Part shown: one piece after another, positions 22,312 through 34,460 of the stretch
Position numbering within the stretch: position 1 is the stretch's first letter
Layout: each line of letters opens with the position of its first letter
Assembly (NCBI GenBank): GCA_037962975.1
Contig: CM075671.1
Coordinates: 40,076,501-40,140,500, forward strand
Reading direction: 5' to 3'
Length of the DNA: 64,000 nucleotides
From: Clitoria ternatea
Lineage: Eukaryota > Streptophyta > Magnoliopsida > Fabales > Fabaceae
Position numbers and translations under genes: made by a program
The notes under the pieces: model-generated
What the model saw: only the letters and a program-made list of their open reading frames with translations
Databases searched by the model: none
What the model was told of the DNA's origin: nothing

Positions 22312-25300
22312 GTAACACCCTCAGTTAACTAAGACAATCTCTTCCACTGGACTGTCCTGGTCAACTGAGAGGTTACGAGTTTTAGAAAAATGTGAACTTT
22401 TTTTTATACATAAAACTTGGTAGAACAGATATATCTCATATACAACATAGTCATATACCACTCATGATCGTAAATAGTAACTGTACAGGCTGAAAGTAAA
22501 GGGGGCATGTAGGTTCCCATAAAGAGAAAAGAAAATCATATATCCTAAATGTCTTTAGTCCAAGAAGAGTCTGGTTGACCCTCGATGTGAAGTTTGCGCC
22601 GATCTCCACGGTGTCGAGTGTATGGTTATCCGAAGTCTAGAAAAATAGCGTAAGGGTGAGTCTCCACTTGCACAACAATCGGAGAGTTGTCATTACTGAC
22701 GTCCCTCCCACACAATCCAATTGGGTTTTCAAACAATATTCCCCTCACTTCAGGAGTCCTACTTAGTTTTCTTTTAAGTTGTTCATTCTAATTCAGTCTT
22801 ATCAAAATTGCCCATGAATATATTCTTCTCTACTTCCCCCTCACCACTAATTACTTTATACACAGGTATTAATTCAATCATAATCAAACATGAACTCACA
22901 CAGATAAGATAATGCAATGCATGAGTTCCATTTCATTAACTTCAATTTCTTGTCCTAGCCATCATGATGCACATGGGTCCATCTCCTCCTTATCAATCCC
23001 AACATAACATATATCATAGTCCCACCTTATCTCCCTTATCCACTAGAGCGACCAGAGCTCTCCTTGTCTGTTTCCCACAAAAGGGTAAGGACACACAACC
23101 CTACAATTAATCATGGATCCAAAACAGGTCAGACAGGCACTACACTGTCATGGCAACCTTCGCTCTGGGTCAAAGTATACCAAAGTTTCTATGGACTATC
23201 TGGTCTTGAGCGCGACTCTGAACCATTGGACGCCTGCTCCGGTATACTCCTGAGACCTCCCGTAGGGTCGAAACGCCAAGGTTCCTCAGCGTACCTCATC
23301 ATTGTTATGCTCTAAGGAGTTACTCAACTTTTCACCCTTATCCTCCATGTATGATGCATGACTTATGAATTTCATTGATCATCTATTAGTCCTTGGTAGG
23401 GTTCCTTCAATGACTCCGTTTCATTTCTAACGTCAGGATCCTTTTTTCATTACATCTCAATTAATTCTTTCTTCTCTTTTCTTTTCTCAAGATTTCTCAA
23501 ATCCATAACGATCTTACCCGATACTTAGAAATGAAATGAGATCTCATATTTTTTAGAAAACCATGGGGTATATTGGCGCTACAACACCCACTAATCATCT
23601 CGGATCCAATTTCCAGATTTTCATAATCTAGTCATCTTGGAACCCTTATCAATACCACCTTTATATTTCCTTTCGCATTTCTATTCAACACTTTTCTCTT
23701 TATTCAATCATTAATGCATCATGCAGTATAATTTTCATATCATGTTGCAAGGTAGTTCACTCAATCCATACACAAACATCCATGTTCATAAATTTAATCA
23801 TGTTATATAACCAGCCATTTAACAAGTACCACAATGCATATAGTATATATTGTACTAAGAAATCATCACACATTTTAATTTCATCCAACATCAATCCATG
23901 AAGAAATCAAGTACAAATGCTTGCATTATAACCTTGTATATTAGCTAGCATATCATTGAGCCACCATTAATCTAGCCGTTAAGTTCTATATTTGTCTTAA
24001 TTTAACCCACCAATCCAAGAGTATCTTATGGAATGATTTAAATCTCCATATATCTTTCAATTATCTATTTTTCTATTACTCATTTATATATTTACTTCTA
24101 TTATATTACTCTAGTTTCCAAGTTCCACTCTAACGTGAAACTTAGGTTCATACTAAGTGACTTACTGTTCATTTTCTTCCACTAGTTAAAGTAGCTTTAC
24201 CTATTTTGGTAATATATCCTTATACTTTCTACATTAGCTATTGGTTTCCAGTACACTTTCTTTCTATATCTTATTTTTTATAACATTCCTTTAATTCTTT
24301 ACTTATTGTGACATATATAACTACTTGCCAATATTATTTCTTTACTTACTATAATCTAAATCACTACTAGGTTATTTCTTTACTTTTCTTTTCATCTAAT
24401 GCCACCACTACATATATGCCTATAGTTTTTCTAAATCACGATTTATTCCATTTTAATTCTCTTAATTAATATAACTTTCTAACACCACTTTTCTTGTGTC
24501 ACACTAAGATAAAGTTTCTTATGTTTTTAAGTCCCTAATTCATTTCCATGGTACCTAGTCCTTCTTTTACTAGGAATTATAAGTTACCCATTTTCTTTTA
24601 AGAAAATATTTCTTTTTACTAGAATTCATAAAGTTATCTATTTTACCTTTAGGAAAATATCTCTTTTTACTAGGATTTATAAAATTATCCATTTTACTCT
24701 AAGAAAGACTTCTTGTTTTCTAACATGCTAGAAACATCATTTTAAATTCAATTGCTTCCTTTAAAATTCTTTCCTTTTTCTACAAAAATTCTTGTAACTT
24801 AAAACAACTCTCTTATTCAATAAAATCCACCTAATAATACTCCATTAATTACAAGAAACCATTTTTGCTAACTTTCCAAGTTATCAATGGCGTTGAAATT
24901 TTTAAGCATTGAATTTGGCGATATTAAGTTGGAATTATTTTCTTAAGCTGGAATTATTTTCTTAAGCATAAACGGCTAGTTATTCGCGATATACTAGTCG
25001 ATTAATTTACATTAAATCCAGTGGGAATTACCGGATAAAAATCATACAAATTCTATCAAGTCACAAATAAATATAATTATATACAACCATATCGAATTAT
25101 TCGACCGTGCCCACATCATTTCCTAACGTTTAACAAAATCATGTAAAAAATTTTATTTTATAACTTTTTCTTTTTAGCGAGTCGATAATTTTTCTTCACC
25201 TTTTCGAGAGTTACCGGAACACATAATCTATATGAAATAACGCTGAAAATTATAGCAATACGGAAAATTGCTTATCTCTTAATCTAACTGCCGAATCACG

Positions 25301-28300
25301 ACGAAACTCAAAATAACGGCTTCCGACTACGTAAGGAATAATATGGCAGAATTGAAATTGAACCAAAACAAGGCAGAACCCATTTACCTCATGAAATCAT
25401 GGCTTTCTGAAAAGGAAGGAGGTTTTGACGCTTCGATCATTGCTCGCTTTGTCCCGATCGCGCTCGATCATGCCTAGAACCTAAGAAAATCAACATGCGA
25501 AGATTTTTCAAACCATCACCAATCACGACCAGCAAAAGAAATAATAGGACAACCATGGATTTAAATAAAACTCAAGGAACCGGTTGCCAAAATTTACCGA
25601 TTGATGTCGAATGTTCCTGATCGCTCATAAGCCTAGGAAACGCAACATGCATCACAAATTGAAGTAGAGGGGTCACAATTTTGCTTCCAAAACAAAGAAA
25701 CAATAACATGCAATTATTGAAATTTTTGAAGAGGAATCAAGAGAACCATGATGCCAAGAACCAAAATGGAAAAGCTCACCTTAATAGCCAAGTGATGGAC
25801 ACAATCTTGAAGAAAGGCTTAGAAATGGTTAAGTGTTTAAATGGTAATCATTTTCTTGCATGAAAATTAAGAAAAATGAAGGGAATTAAGGTAGTAAGTG
25901 ACATGAAGGAGAAGAAGAGGAAAGGGTGGCTGTTTTCTTTAAGTCTATGGAAATGAAGTGTTTAGAGACATCAAAGTTTTGCATGTGCTCTCCCTTGGAA
26001 GCGAATGAGCTCATGGCTGGAGGAGTGAATGGAGAGGTGCCAAGGTCCAAAACATGCATTCTTAGAAGCAAGGCAGTTGTCTAAAGTATGGAAGAAGGAG
26101 TTAACAAGGGTGAGGCATGTATCCCACGGATGTTGCAACATGATTGGACCACTTTCCTTGCATGGATGAGGTGTTATTCCTAGAGGCAGTCATTGTCTCA
26201 CTTTTTAAAGGGTGTTACGGTGGTATTTTGGAAAAATACAAAACATGAAAGTTGTAGATCTATGTATCCTCTTTAAAACAAAGTATGGTACATGAAAATA
26301 CAATATCAGACATGGGAGATATGGCCCAATTACAAAGATTGTCCCAGGCTGTTAAGGGATTTAAGTTGGTTACAAAGAATAATTTTCTAGGACAAATGGG
26401 TAGGGAATTAGCTCTTATGTCATTTATCAAAGTTGTAAAGAAATGAATCTAAAAAATTTTGGTGAAAGAATTGTTCAATTTTATGGTCATGAGTGAGAAA
26501 AGTGAAAAATATTGAACATAGTGCAAGTTGTGGCAATGATTATACAAGTCAGTGTAGTGTTTTAAATTTTAGGAGTAATTTAGCAAGAATGGGCTTTAGT
26601 TGTCAATATCAAAGTTGTAGATTTAATATAAAAATTTTGGGACAAGAATGACTTAATTCTATTAAAGGGAGAAGAAATTATACCCAAAATACAAACAAGT
26701 GTGCAGAACAACTCTAACGATTAACTTGATTTTATTGAAATAAATTCTTAGGGAACTAAGTGGCTAGATTAGGCTTTAGATCCTTCATGAAGTTTATAGA
26801 TCTCCTAAATACAAAGTCATAGTAAAAAGAATGAAGTTATTCCAATACCGTATGAGGGAGATACAAAATGTTTTTTCTTAAATATTGTAGTGCAAACGCG
26901 AGAATAGAACAGGTTCACAAAGATTGTAAAAATCGTACCGATTGGGAAGGATTCAACCTTTGGGGCCTACATAGAAAACGTAGAAAATTTTGTTACAGAG
27001 ATTTTGAGATTGAGTTTGTGTGAATCAAAGGTTGTATGAAAAAGTTATGATTTTTCAAATGAACCATGCGCGGGATAAAGTGCTCAAATCATGAAATTCT
27101 GAGGTGGACATGCTTAATCCTTAATTTAGGGGGTGACAGAGTAGGAATCAGAGTTCGGGGCTAGAAACGGAGGTGATAAATTTTTTTGAAATGAAGAGAT
27201 CAAGACCAAATTCATTCGATTCTAAGATCGTATGAGAAAGTTAGGCCCAAAACATTTAAGGTGTCCAAGTCGAGTTTTAAAATTAATTATGAGGAAATCG
27301 ATTTATAGAAGAACAAGGTTGACAGGGTCCGAAAAAAGCTTTGACCCTTTTAGGAAAAGTTCCTAAAACGTCGAAACGAGTCACCAGAGACTGACTGTGC
27401 TGCCATCAGATATCCCGAGGTATATGCACGACCAAACATGAGAGATACTGGAGGTTATGATCAGACTGGTTAGGCTGAGTCAGTCATCCTCAATTCGCCA
27501 TAAGAGAATCCTAGCAGGACTAGTTTCCCTATAGGACTACTAGTCTTGGGCCAAACGGTTAGAGTCTGACCTCTAATTGGGTCCCACAGTTCAAATCTAG
27601 GAAACCAGGCAATGTTCATCATTAAATATCAATGAATAACTAATTGAATTTAAATAAAACATCATTATAATTAATTATATATACATACATTTTCAATTTT
27701 ATTTTTAATAATATTAAACATCAAAATGAATAATAATCAATTATTTTAATTTCATATTAATTAATTAACAGAAATACTAATGATAAAGATTATTAATCAC
27801 TTAATAATGAATTAAAATAAAATAATTACTACTAATCATACTAAATATTTAATTATTATATTATAAAATTTTGAGTTAAATAAATAAATAGATATTAAAT
27901 ATCTAGAATTAAACCTGAATTATTAACAATTAAATATTTTTAATAACTTAGTATTATAACCGATGAATAATTACTCACTAAATTTAATTATTAAGACTAA
28001 GCATTAAACATTATCCATTAATCATCATCAGATCAAATTAGACATTATTAACCAAAAGATATTAATATCACCAATAATTTAATACTCTGTCGAACAAGAT
28101 TATTATTTCATATTAATTATTACTAGATCAATAGGTTATCTCTAACTAAATATTATTATTAAATCTTGTTACCATTATTCACTCACCTCATTGAACTAAA
28201 TTTTTATCACTCACACTCTCTCGAGATCTCCTTTCCTCATACTTAGAGTAATTCAGGGATCAGGCCAAAACATCAACTCTCTCTAGAAGGCTCAATAGAC

Positions 28301-28353
28301 ACTCAGGGGTCCCGAGAGCCTGGGCTCCTACTCTAAAAATCAAGACTATTACA
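22312..28353. mobile_element. 6.0 kb insertion, probable giant solo LTR
   Basis: Begins TGTAACACCCTCAGTTAAC and ends GACTATTACA. AATCA at 22307-22311 and 28354-28358 is the TSD. The left terminal about 150 bp, and a block near 23160-23300, match in inverted orientation the LTR ending at 12411. No gag or pol domain and no internal LTR pair is seen in 6,042 bp, so a solo LTR is favoured; a non-coding derivative element is possible. Short open frames inside (for example 23064-23315) have no recognisable domain. Confidence 0.65.
24561..24710. repeat. Short tandem repeat, about 50 bp x 3
   Basis: Three copies of a unit starting CTTTTTACTAG(G)A.TT and containing 'ttat..attttac' begin near 24563, 24612 and 24662, inside the 6 kb insertion. 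Confidence 0.6.
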
Positions 28354-28724
28354 AATCAACACATTTAACATTTAGAAGAATTTATAAAAATAATAAAGAA
28401 AATGGTCTAATTGTTTTAGCTAGAAAAATAAAATTATTTCAGACAAGAGTAAGATTTTTAGGGTATGAAATCTATCAAGAAATTATAACTCCTATACAAA
28501 GATCTTTATAATTTGTAGATAAATTTCCAGGTGAGATAAAAGATAAAAAAATAATTACAAATTTTTAAGATGTATAAATTATATACAGAATTTATGCCTA
28601 ATATTATAACTATTTGTGTTCTAGTTTATAAAAGATTAAGATAAAAACCTTCCTCCTTGGGATGATAATATGACCCTAATCATCAGACAAGTAAAATCAT
28701 TAGTTAAAGATCTAGCATATTTGG
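28354..28724 (+). pseudogene. Endogenous caulimovirid RT C-terminal fragment
   Basis: Continues the RT frame after the 6 kb insertion, with KIKLFQTRVRFLGYEI and, near 28655, a PPWDDNM-like stretch, all typical of the RT thumb/connection of caulimovirids. Several stops are present. It is cut at 28725 by a solo LTR. Confidence 0.8.
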
Positions 28725-29369
28725 TGATCCGGTCTCGTTACCGGTACCAGGACAATGACGTAATTTTATCCGTCCTCACAATGCTACCAACGCTGCAAGT
28801 AGACCTTTGGATTGTAAACCCTGTATAAGGCGTTCTCCCTATACCGGTCTGTCCGGGTTAACACTTCGCACATCGGAAAGCATCCACGTCACCTGACAAA
28901 AAAGTGCAAGGTACAGCTACAGGGGACGTTCGTGGGAGACGCGGCTCTTCCTGCATCGCATGTCAGAATTGTACACTGTACAATGTACTATTTGTCTCCT
29001 GGTTCCACCTACACCTGACGATTCATTCTCCATGCTGACCTATAAATAGTCCATTCTCATACGCAAAAAGGTTAGGTTGTTCTCATTCTCTATATACTAT
29101 TTCATTGTTCGAGTTCTAAAAACTTGAATCCATATACTTATTGCTGACTTGAGCGTCGAAGAATCTTTGCAGTTGGCATCACCTTTCGCCCCCACTCAAC
29201 GCGAAAGCTTGGTGTTAAGAATCTCCAGGACTTCAAGACCGGTATCTCCCACTGAGACATCAGATACCAATACCGGATACCCACTGTACCGGTATAAAAA
29301 ATACTCTTTGTAGCTAACACTTGTGGCTGGTCCCACACTGTATCTTACACACCGGATTAGACCGGTTCA
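28725..29369 (+). mobile_element. Solo LTR, ACCGGT-rich family, copy 1
   Basis: Starts TGATCCGGTCTCG and ends ACCGGTTCA, 645 bp. A TATAAATAG box at 29041-29049 gives the strand. Flanks TTTGG and TTTTG are an imperfect TSD. The related copy at 52084-52889 (opposite strand) shares both ends and the block 'cccactgtaccggt'. ACCGGT or CCGGT recurs at least eight times. Confidence 0.8.
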
Positions 29370-29660
29370 TTTTGTAATTTCAAACTAAGACCTTTTTAAT
29401 ATTGGAAACGGATGCCTTTGACTTGGGATATAGAGGTATATTGAAATAAAAAAATATTTGATTCTTCAAAAGAACAAATTGTTAGATTTTATTCTGGAAT
29501 TTGGAATTTGGCATTCGACACAATAAATTACTCTACTGTTAAAGAAGAAATTGTATCAACAGTCATAAAATTTTAAGATGATTTATTCAGTAAAAGGTTT
29601 TTAATCTGAATAGACTAGTTACTTGAGCTTCCGTTTGAAATATATATAACCTCAATTAAA
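29370..29660 (+). pseudogene. Endogenous caulimovirid RNase H relic
   Basis: ETDAFDLGYRGIL at about 29407-29445 matches the first catalytic Asp region of caulimovirid RNase H. EQIVRFYSGIW and NYSTVKEEI follow in order. The frame is mostly open to about 29565, where it stops. Similarity fades after 29660. Confidence 0.8.
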
Positions 29661-30063
29661 TATTTTAAAAGTATAATACTTTAAATGAATTAATGGATAA
29701 GTTAGATAGTTTTATTTAAATAAGTCATAAATAAATTAGATTCTTTTAAATATGAATTTCTCTTTAACCATAAATGGATTAATGAATTATTTTTAACATA
29801 GCCTCTTAGACACCCAATTTACTCCTAAGCTTTCCCCTTTCAATGAATTATTAATTTATGTACTTCAATGAATTATTCTAACCATGTATCATTTTTTAAA
29901 TGAAGATAAAGTAGATAGGATATATTCTTTTAGTAAAATCTCGATTTCACCAACAATAAAAAAGATTCATTGGTTCAATGAAGTTTTGATTGTCTTGAAT
30001 AACGTTAAAGATCATTATTAACCATTAGATTTTTCATTTTTCACAACTTTATTTCCCCAATTG
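29661..30063. other. AT-rich DNA, no gene seen
   Basis: Follows the RNase H relic. It may include decayed viral sequence, but nothing specific can be recognised. Confidence 0.5.
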
Positions 30064-30725
30064 GTTACTATTAGAGTTGTCAAAATGGGTCAGACTTATC
30101 GGGCCAGTCGAAATTTACTCATAAAATGAGTTGGTTTGGTCATAAAAAATGAAGTTCAAAAAGAAGCCAGACTTATTGGCCCGGTTGTGGCGCTCTTAAT
30201 CCGGTAAATGATATTAACGATATTATTGTTTAGATATTAAAAATGAGGATAATTTTTTGTGATTTAAATAATCATTAAAAGAAGAACACCACAAATAAAA
30301 ACTTTAACTATTAACCTCAGACCTTTTTAAAGACCTATCTCATATGTGACGATATGAGAAGGTAAGTAGATTAAGCAAACGTCTACTTAGGGTAATCAAT
30401 TAAATAAACACTATACAAGTGTTTACGGAACATGTAAGTTAATTCAAGAGCAAGAACGAATATGAGAAATGATCCAAGTAAGCACAAGGTGATTGCCAAA
30501 ATTTGATAAAAACATGTACATTCGTCTATATGAACATTTCATGATTGGAAGTATATGCATTTGAGTAAGGAAGACATGTCAAAGAAGTGTACAACAAGTA
30601 TTCAAAGATAAAAAAATTGAAGAACAAGGCATAGAGAATAAAGGAGTACAAGACCATGGAAAGAATCACAAGAAAAGCATAAGGTAAATACCTAAAAATA
30701 GTGAAAACGTAACTTTAGAACTAAC

Positions 30726-30880
30726 CTAATCGATTAGCTAATCTGTTAGGCTAATCAATTAGCTAATCTATTACGCTTACCAACTAATTAATTACCACCA
30801 TCCAGAATGTCCGTAATCGATTAGCTAACATATTACCGCTCAACCAAAATGGTCCTAATTGATTACGCTAACAGATTACC
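30726..30880. repeat. AATCGATT-type motif cluster in a second LTR family
   Basis: Exact or diverged AATCGATT sites begin near 30728, 30740, 30753, 30765, 30786, 30815 and 30857. Steps of 12-13 and 21-29 bp differ from the Sirevirus array. Confidence 0.6.
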
Positions 30881-31907
30881 ACCCCTGAATGAACTATACA
30901 TCAATGTTAAGTCACAACTTATCAATTTAATATCTCATCAACTCATAAACACTTAGATTTGCCATCATTAGAACATTATTACCATCACAATAGCTACCAA
31001 ATTCACGTTGTTCTATATCAATATAGGCATATACAAACGAGTTGGCCAATGTATACACAAAAGAATAAAGGTTTAAGTACTCAAGAACCTAGGCCATTGC
31101 CACCACATCAATATCAACATCATTGGCATCAAAATACATACATTACTATATGATACAAAATGATCACAAGTTCTTTTCAAAAGATCTTAATGTATCAACC
31201 AACATCATAAATTATCAAATCATCAATATCCAATCACCATCATACTTATAATGCATTAAACAATAGTATAGCTATACAAAACAAATGCCATATATGACAA
31301 GTTCAAAAGAAATATGTCAAAGTCATTCAATCCACAAGTCAAATCTTTCTTCACACTATACCTCATCTCTTCCAAAAAGCATCACTCCATGGTCATGCCC
31401 TACAACTCAAGAGCTAAAAATAGACAACATGTAGAGTAAACATATTTTCTCAATGATGAACAATCAAATAAAATTATGATAATATAGCTATGTGAATACA
31501 ACTAATCATATTCTTCTATTAAGGAGTTTCAATCCAACATCACTGTCACAATTCATATCAATTTCCATTAAACACACACATATATGTATATATCAAGCTC
31601 TAATTACAATGATACCACCAAATAGAATAATGTCACTTGATCATATCACTATCACATTTATTGTTAAAGTCCATAAGCAACATCAAAGACAACACTAACA
31701 ATGATAACGTAATTAGTTAGTGTCCAATAAGTAGAGTTTCATTTCTCAATCCACACTCTTAACAAGTTATCATTTTTCTTGGCCATCTCTAACTCAAATG
31801 TCATGTCCCTATGGCTAATGCATATGTCATACCATGAAATATATATGTAATGGATCCGATTTAAAACAAATTCATTACACATGTGTTTATAATTTATCAA
31901 TTATTCA

Positions 31908-32195
31908 CAACCACACATAGTCGCTTAAATATTTGTCCCCCGCAAGGGTCCCTTTCATAAGATCCCGCAAGACCTTAATTAAGTGATCGCAACCATATAT
32001 AATCGTTTAAATATTTGTCCCATGTGCAAGGTCCTTTTCACAAGATCCTGTAAGACCTTAATTATTTCCATATGTTAAGTGATCGCAACTACATATAATT
32101 GTTTAAATATTTATCCTCCACGCAAGGGTCCTTTTCACAAGATCTCACAAGACCTCAATCATTTCAACATGTCGAGTGATCGTAACCACTTATAA
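31908..32195. repeat. Tandem repeat, about 80-97 bp, three to four copies
   Basis: Units start CAACCA/CAACTA at 31908, 31990 and 32086, with a partial fourth near 32178. Each contains 'ttaaatattt' and a 'gcaagg(gt)cc...cacaagatc' block. Confidence 0.7.
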
Positions 32196-34460
32196 TATGA
32201 TATGTCATGCATGCCATGAATGTAAGATTGCATATGCTAGCCTCAGCTTCACAAGAATCTCTCACCCTTTCACTTAGGGGTATATTTTATACTTAACATT
32301 TCGATTAGTGCATTGCAACAAATCATAATACTCCTAAAGGCACACAATTTATCACAACAGCCTCTAAGGCATCAATTCATATTGTTCACAATATAATAGC
32401 CAAGGAGTCTCATTAATATCAATCCACGTATAGGAGTTAAGAGGCATATCAACATGCATACTCTAAATATATATATATATATATATATCATCAATATATT
32501 TGCTAATCCAAAATTAAACCATGAACAAGGTTCAATCTCATACAACTTCTCAACAGGAGATAACACATCCATTCAAGAGAAATATACAAGTATGCACCGA
32601 TATATACATTATCAACACATAATTGATCATGCATTTAGAAAATACACTCTTCTCCTACCTCAAAAGAAGTATTCCACCGGGTTAGATGGTCCCACCTCAC
32701 TAGAATTATCAAACCCCATATTAAATAAATGTAGGACCACATCAATCACCCATGCAAACATCATTCTTTATTCTTGTTATACAAATAAATGTATATACAT
32801 GATTCTCATCATGTAAATATTTATAAGCTTTATTTCGTCATTTTGTTAGGTTCTATAGTTAAATGGCTACAACATAACACCCAAGTCACTAACATACACC
32901 AAACTCCTTATCCATAATCCTTAATGGGTTTTAATATCTCAAACACATTGTACCAATCTCATTCATACTAACACCACCAAATATCACTCTTACCAATTTT
33001 ACCAACTTAGTGTCTTATCATATATTCTTGATTTCTCAAATTCCTAACATCAATAATTAATGCCAATCATTCCAAAATTTCATTTTCATATGGAAAATCA
33101 CTCCAACATCAATTAATCACAATTTTCTCAAGATTTTCCAAAAGCCCCAAATTCCAATTTCTAGGGTTTTCACTTAAATTGCCAAACATTAATTCCAATA
33201 AATTTTTTGCGTCATTTCAAGTATTCTTAAACCAAACATATCATATCTTAATCATCAACAACCAATCAACAAATCCCAATGGTCATCTAGCCTAGGGTTT
33301 GGGTTCCATATGTATTTTCTCAACAAAACAACATCCAATCATCCACCATTAAGCTTCGATAACCCCAAAACCACCAAGAAAACCCATTAAAAGTCAAAAA
33401 CACTTACCTCTTCTCCAAGCCTATATGAAAAACAAAAATAAGGGGGAGAGAAGAGAAGGTGACCCAAACTTGGCTCCAATGTTTAATATATGCTCTATAA
33501 ATCCAAGCTCAAGTATTGATTTTAATGAAAAATGAGCATAGAGGAGGGTGGTCACAGTTTTGCTTCACAAGGAGGAAAAGATGAAGAAACAAAATGAATG
33601 GAGGAAGGAGAAGAGGAATGCAATGAAAATTGAGAGATGGAAGGAGAGAGAAAAGTGCAAAATTGGATATTATCCAAGGGTTAATGCATTGCCTCTTTTT
33701 GCTTTTTCCTTTGGTCAACAAATCCCCATTGTCCAATGGACAAAAGAGCCAAAAGAGAGGGAAAATTCACACGGTGATTAGAAGAGAAAAAAAAATGAGA
33801 TTTTACATTTTCTTTTATTTCCATTCCGCTCATATTTTCGTTGTTTATTAACATACGTCATGTCTGTAAAAATATCTCCTCAACAAAAAAAAAATATTTT
33901 GAGCATACCACCATAACCACAATAAATTCCTCATTATTCTAGACCCATCAAATGCCCAAAATTATTTAATAGGTCACATACCCTCCGTTAAATTATTCAG
34001 TTTCAATAAATTTTAGTTTACTGATAAATTGTAATTAATTCCTAATTAATTTTGCCATATACTTTGGGCCTGAATAATTAATTTTCATCATCTTATGAAT
34101 TTATTTTCTCTAAAATTTAGAATGTTACACCGACCCGATAAAACACAGATCCAAACATAAAAAACTTGGTCAGGTCCAGGTAGCTTGTTAAACCAAATGT
34201 ATATATATAACATTAATATATATATATATATATAATTACTAATTTATGTCAATGGAAATACAAAGTTTATAAATTATGAATATTGCAAAATGATATAGGT
34301 AGCCCATCAAACTTGAGGGTGGAAGCGGATTGGGTTTGAATAACAATATTAGAATCCTGAATTTTCTTAGACTTTTTTAGTCCGACCCGTTAAAACTAAA
34401 CCCGAGTTGGGCTTGACTGAGCCAACTCGGGCAGCCTATATTAATAACTCTAGTTACCAT

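Larger units (their letters stand above)
30186..34129 (-). mobile_element. 3.9 kb insertion in the hAT-like element, probable solo LTR
   Basis: Plus-strand ends are TGTGGCGCTC and GAATGTTACA; the flanks CCGGT and CCGAC are at best an imperfect TSD. Minus orientation is suggested only by the TGTAACATTC end, similar to the insertion at 18545. No coding domain is seen. Contents include a small AATCGATT-type array (30726-30880), a tandem repeat (31908-32195), a TA run at 32466-32488 and short random open frames. Confidence 0.5.
30072..34452. mobile_element. Non-autonomous hAT-like element (split by a solo LTR)
   Basis: Left terminus TAGAGTTGTCAAAATGGG; right terminus, reverse-complemented, TAGAGTTATTAATATAGG (14 of 18 match). 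Flanks GTTACTAT (30064-30071) and GTTACCAT (34453-34460) form an 8 bp TSD with one difference, as expected for hAT transposons. Without the nested insertion it is about 440 bp and non-coding. Confidence 0.75.

Noticed and set aside
22312..28353. Full-length retrotransposon with its own LTR pair
   Set aside because: No internal copy of either terminus, no primer-binding site and no gag/pol domain were seen, so a solo LTR is favoured.
33548..33851. Lys/Glu-rich open frames near 33.6 kb
   Set aside because: Overlapping frames on both strands in purine-rich sequence of a putative solo LTR, with no domain and no gene structure.
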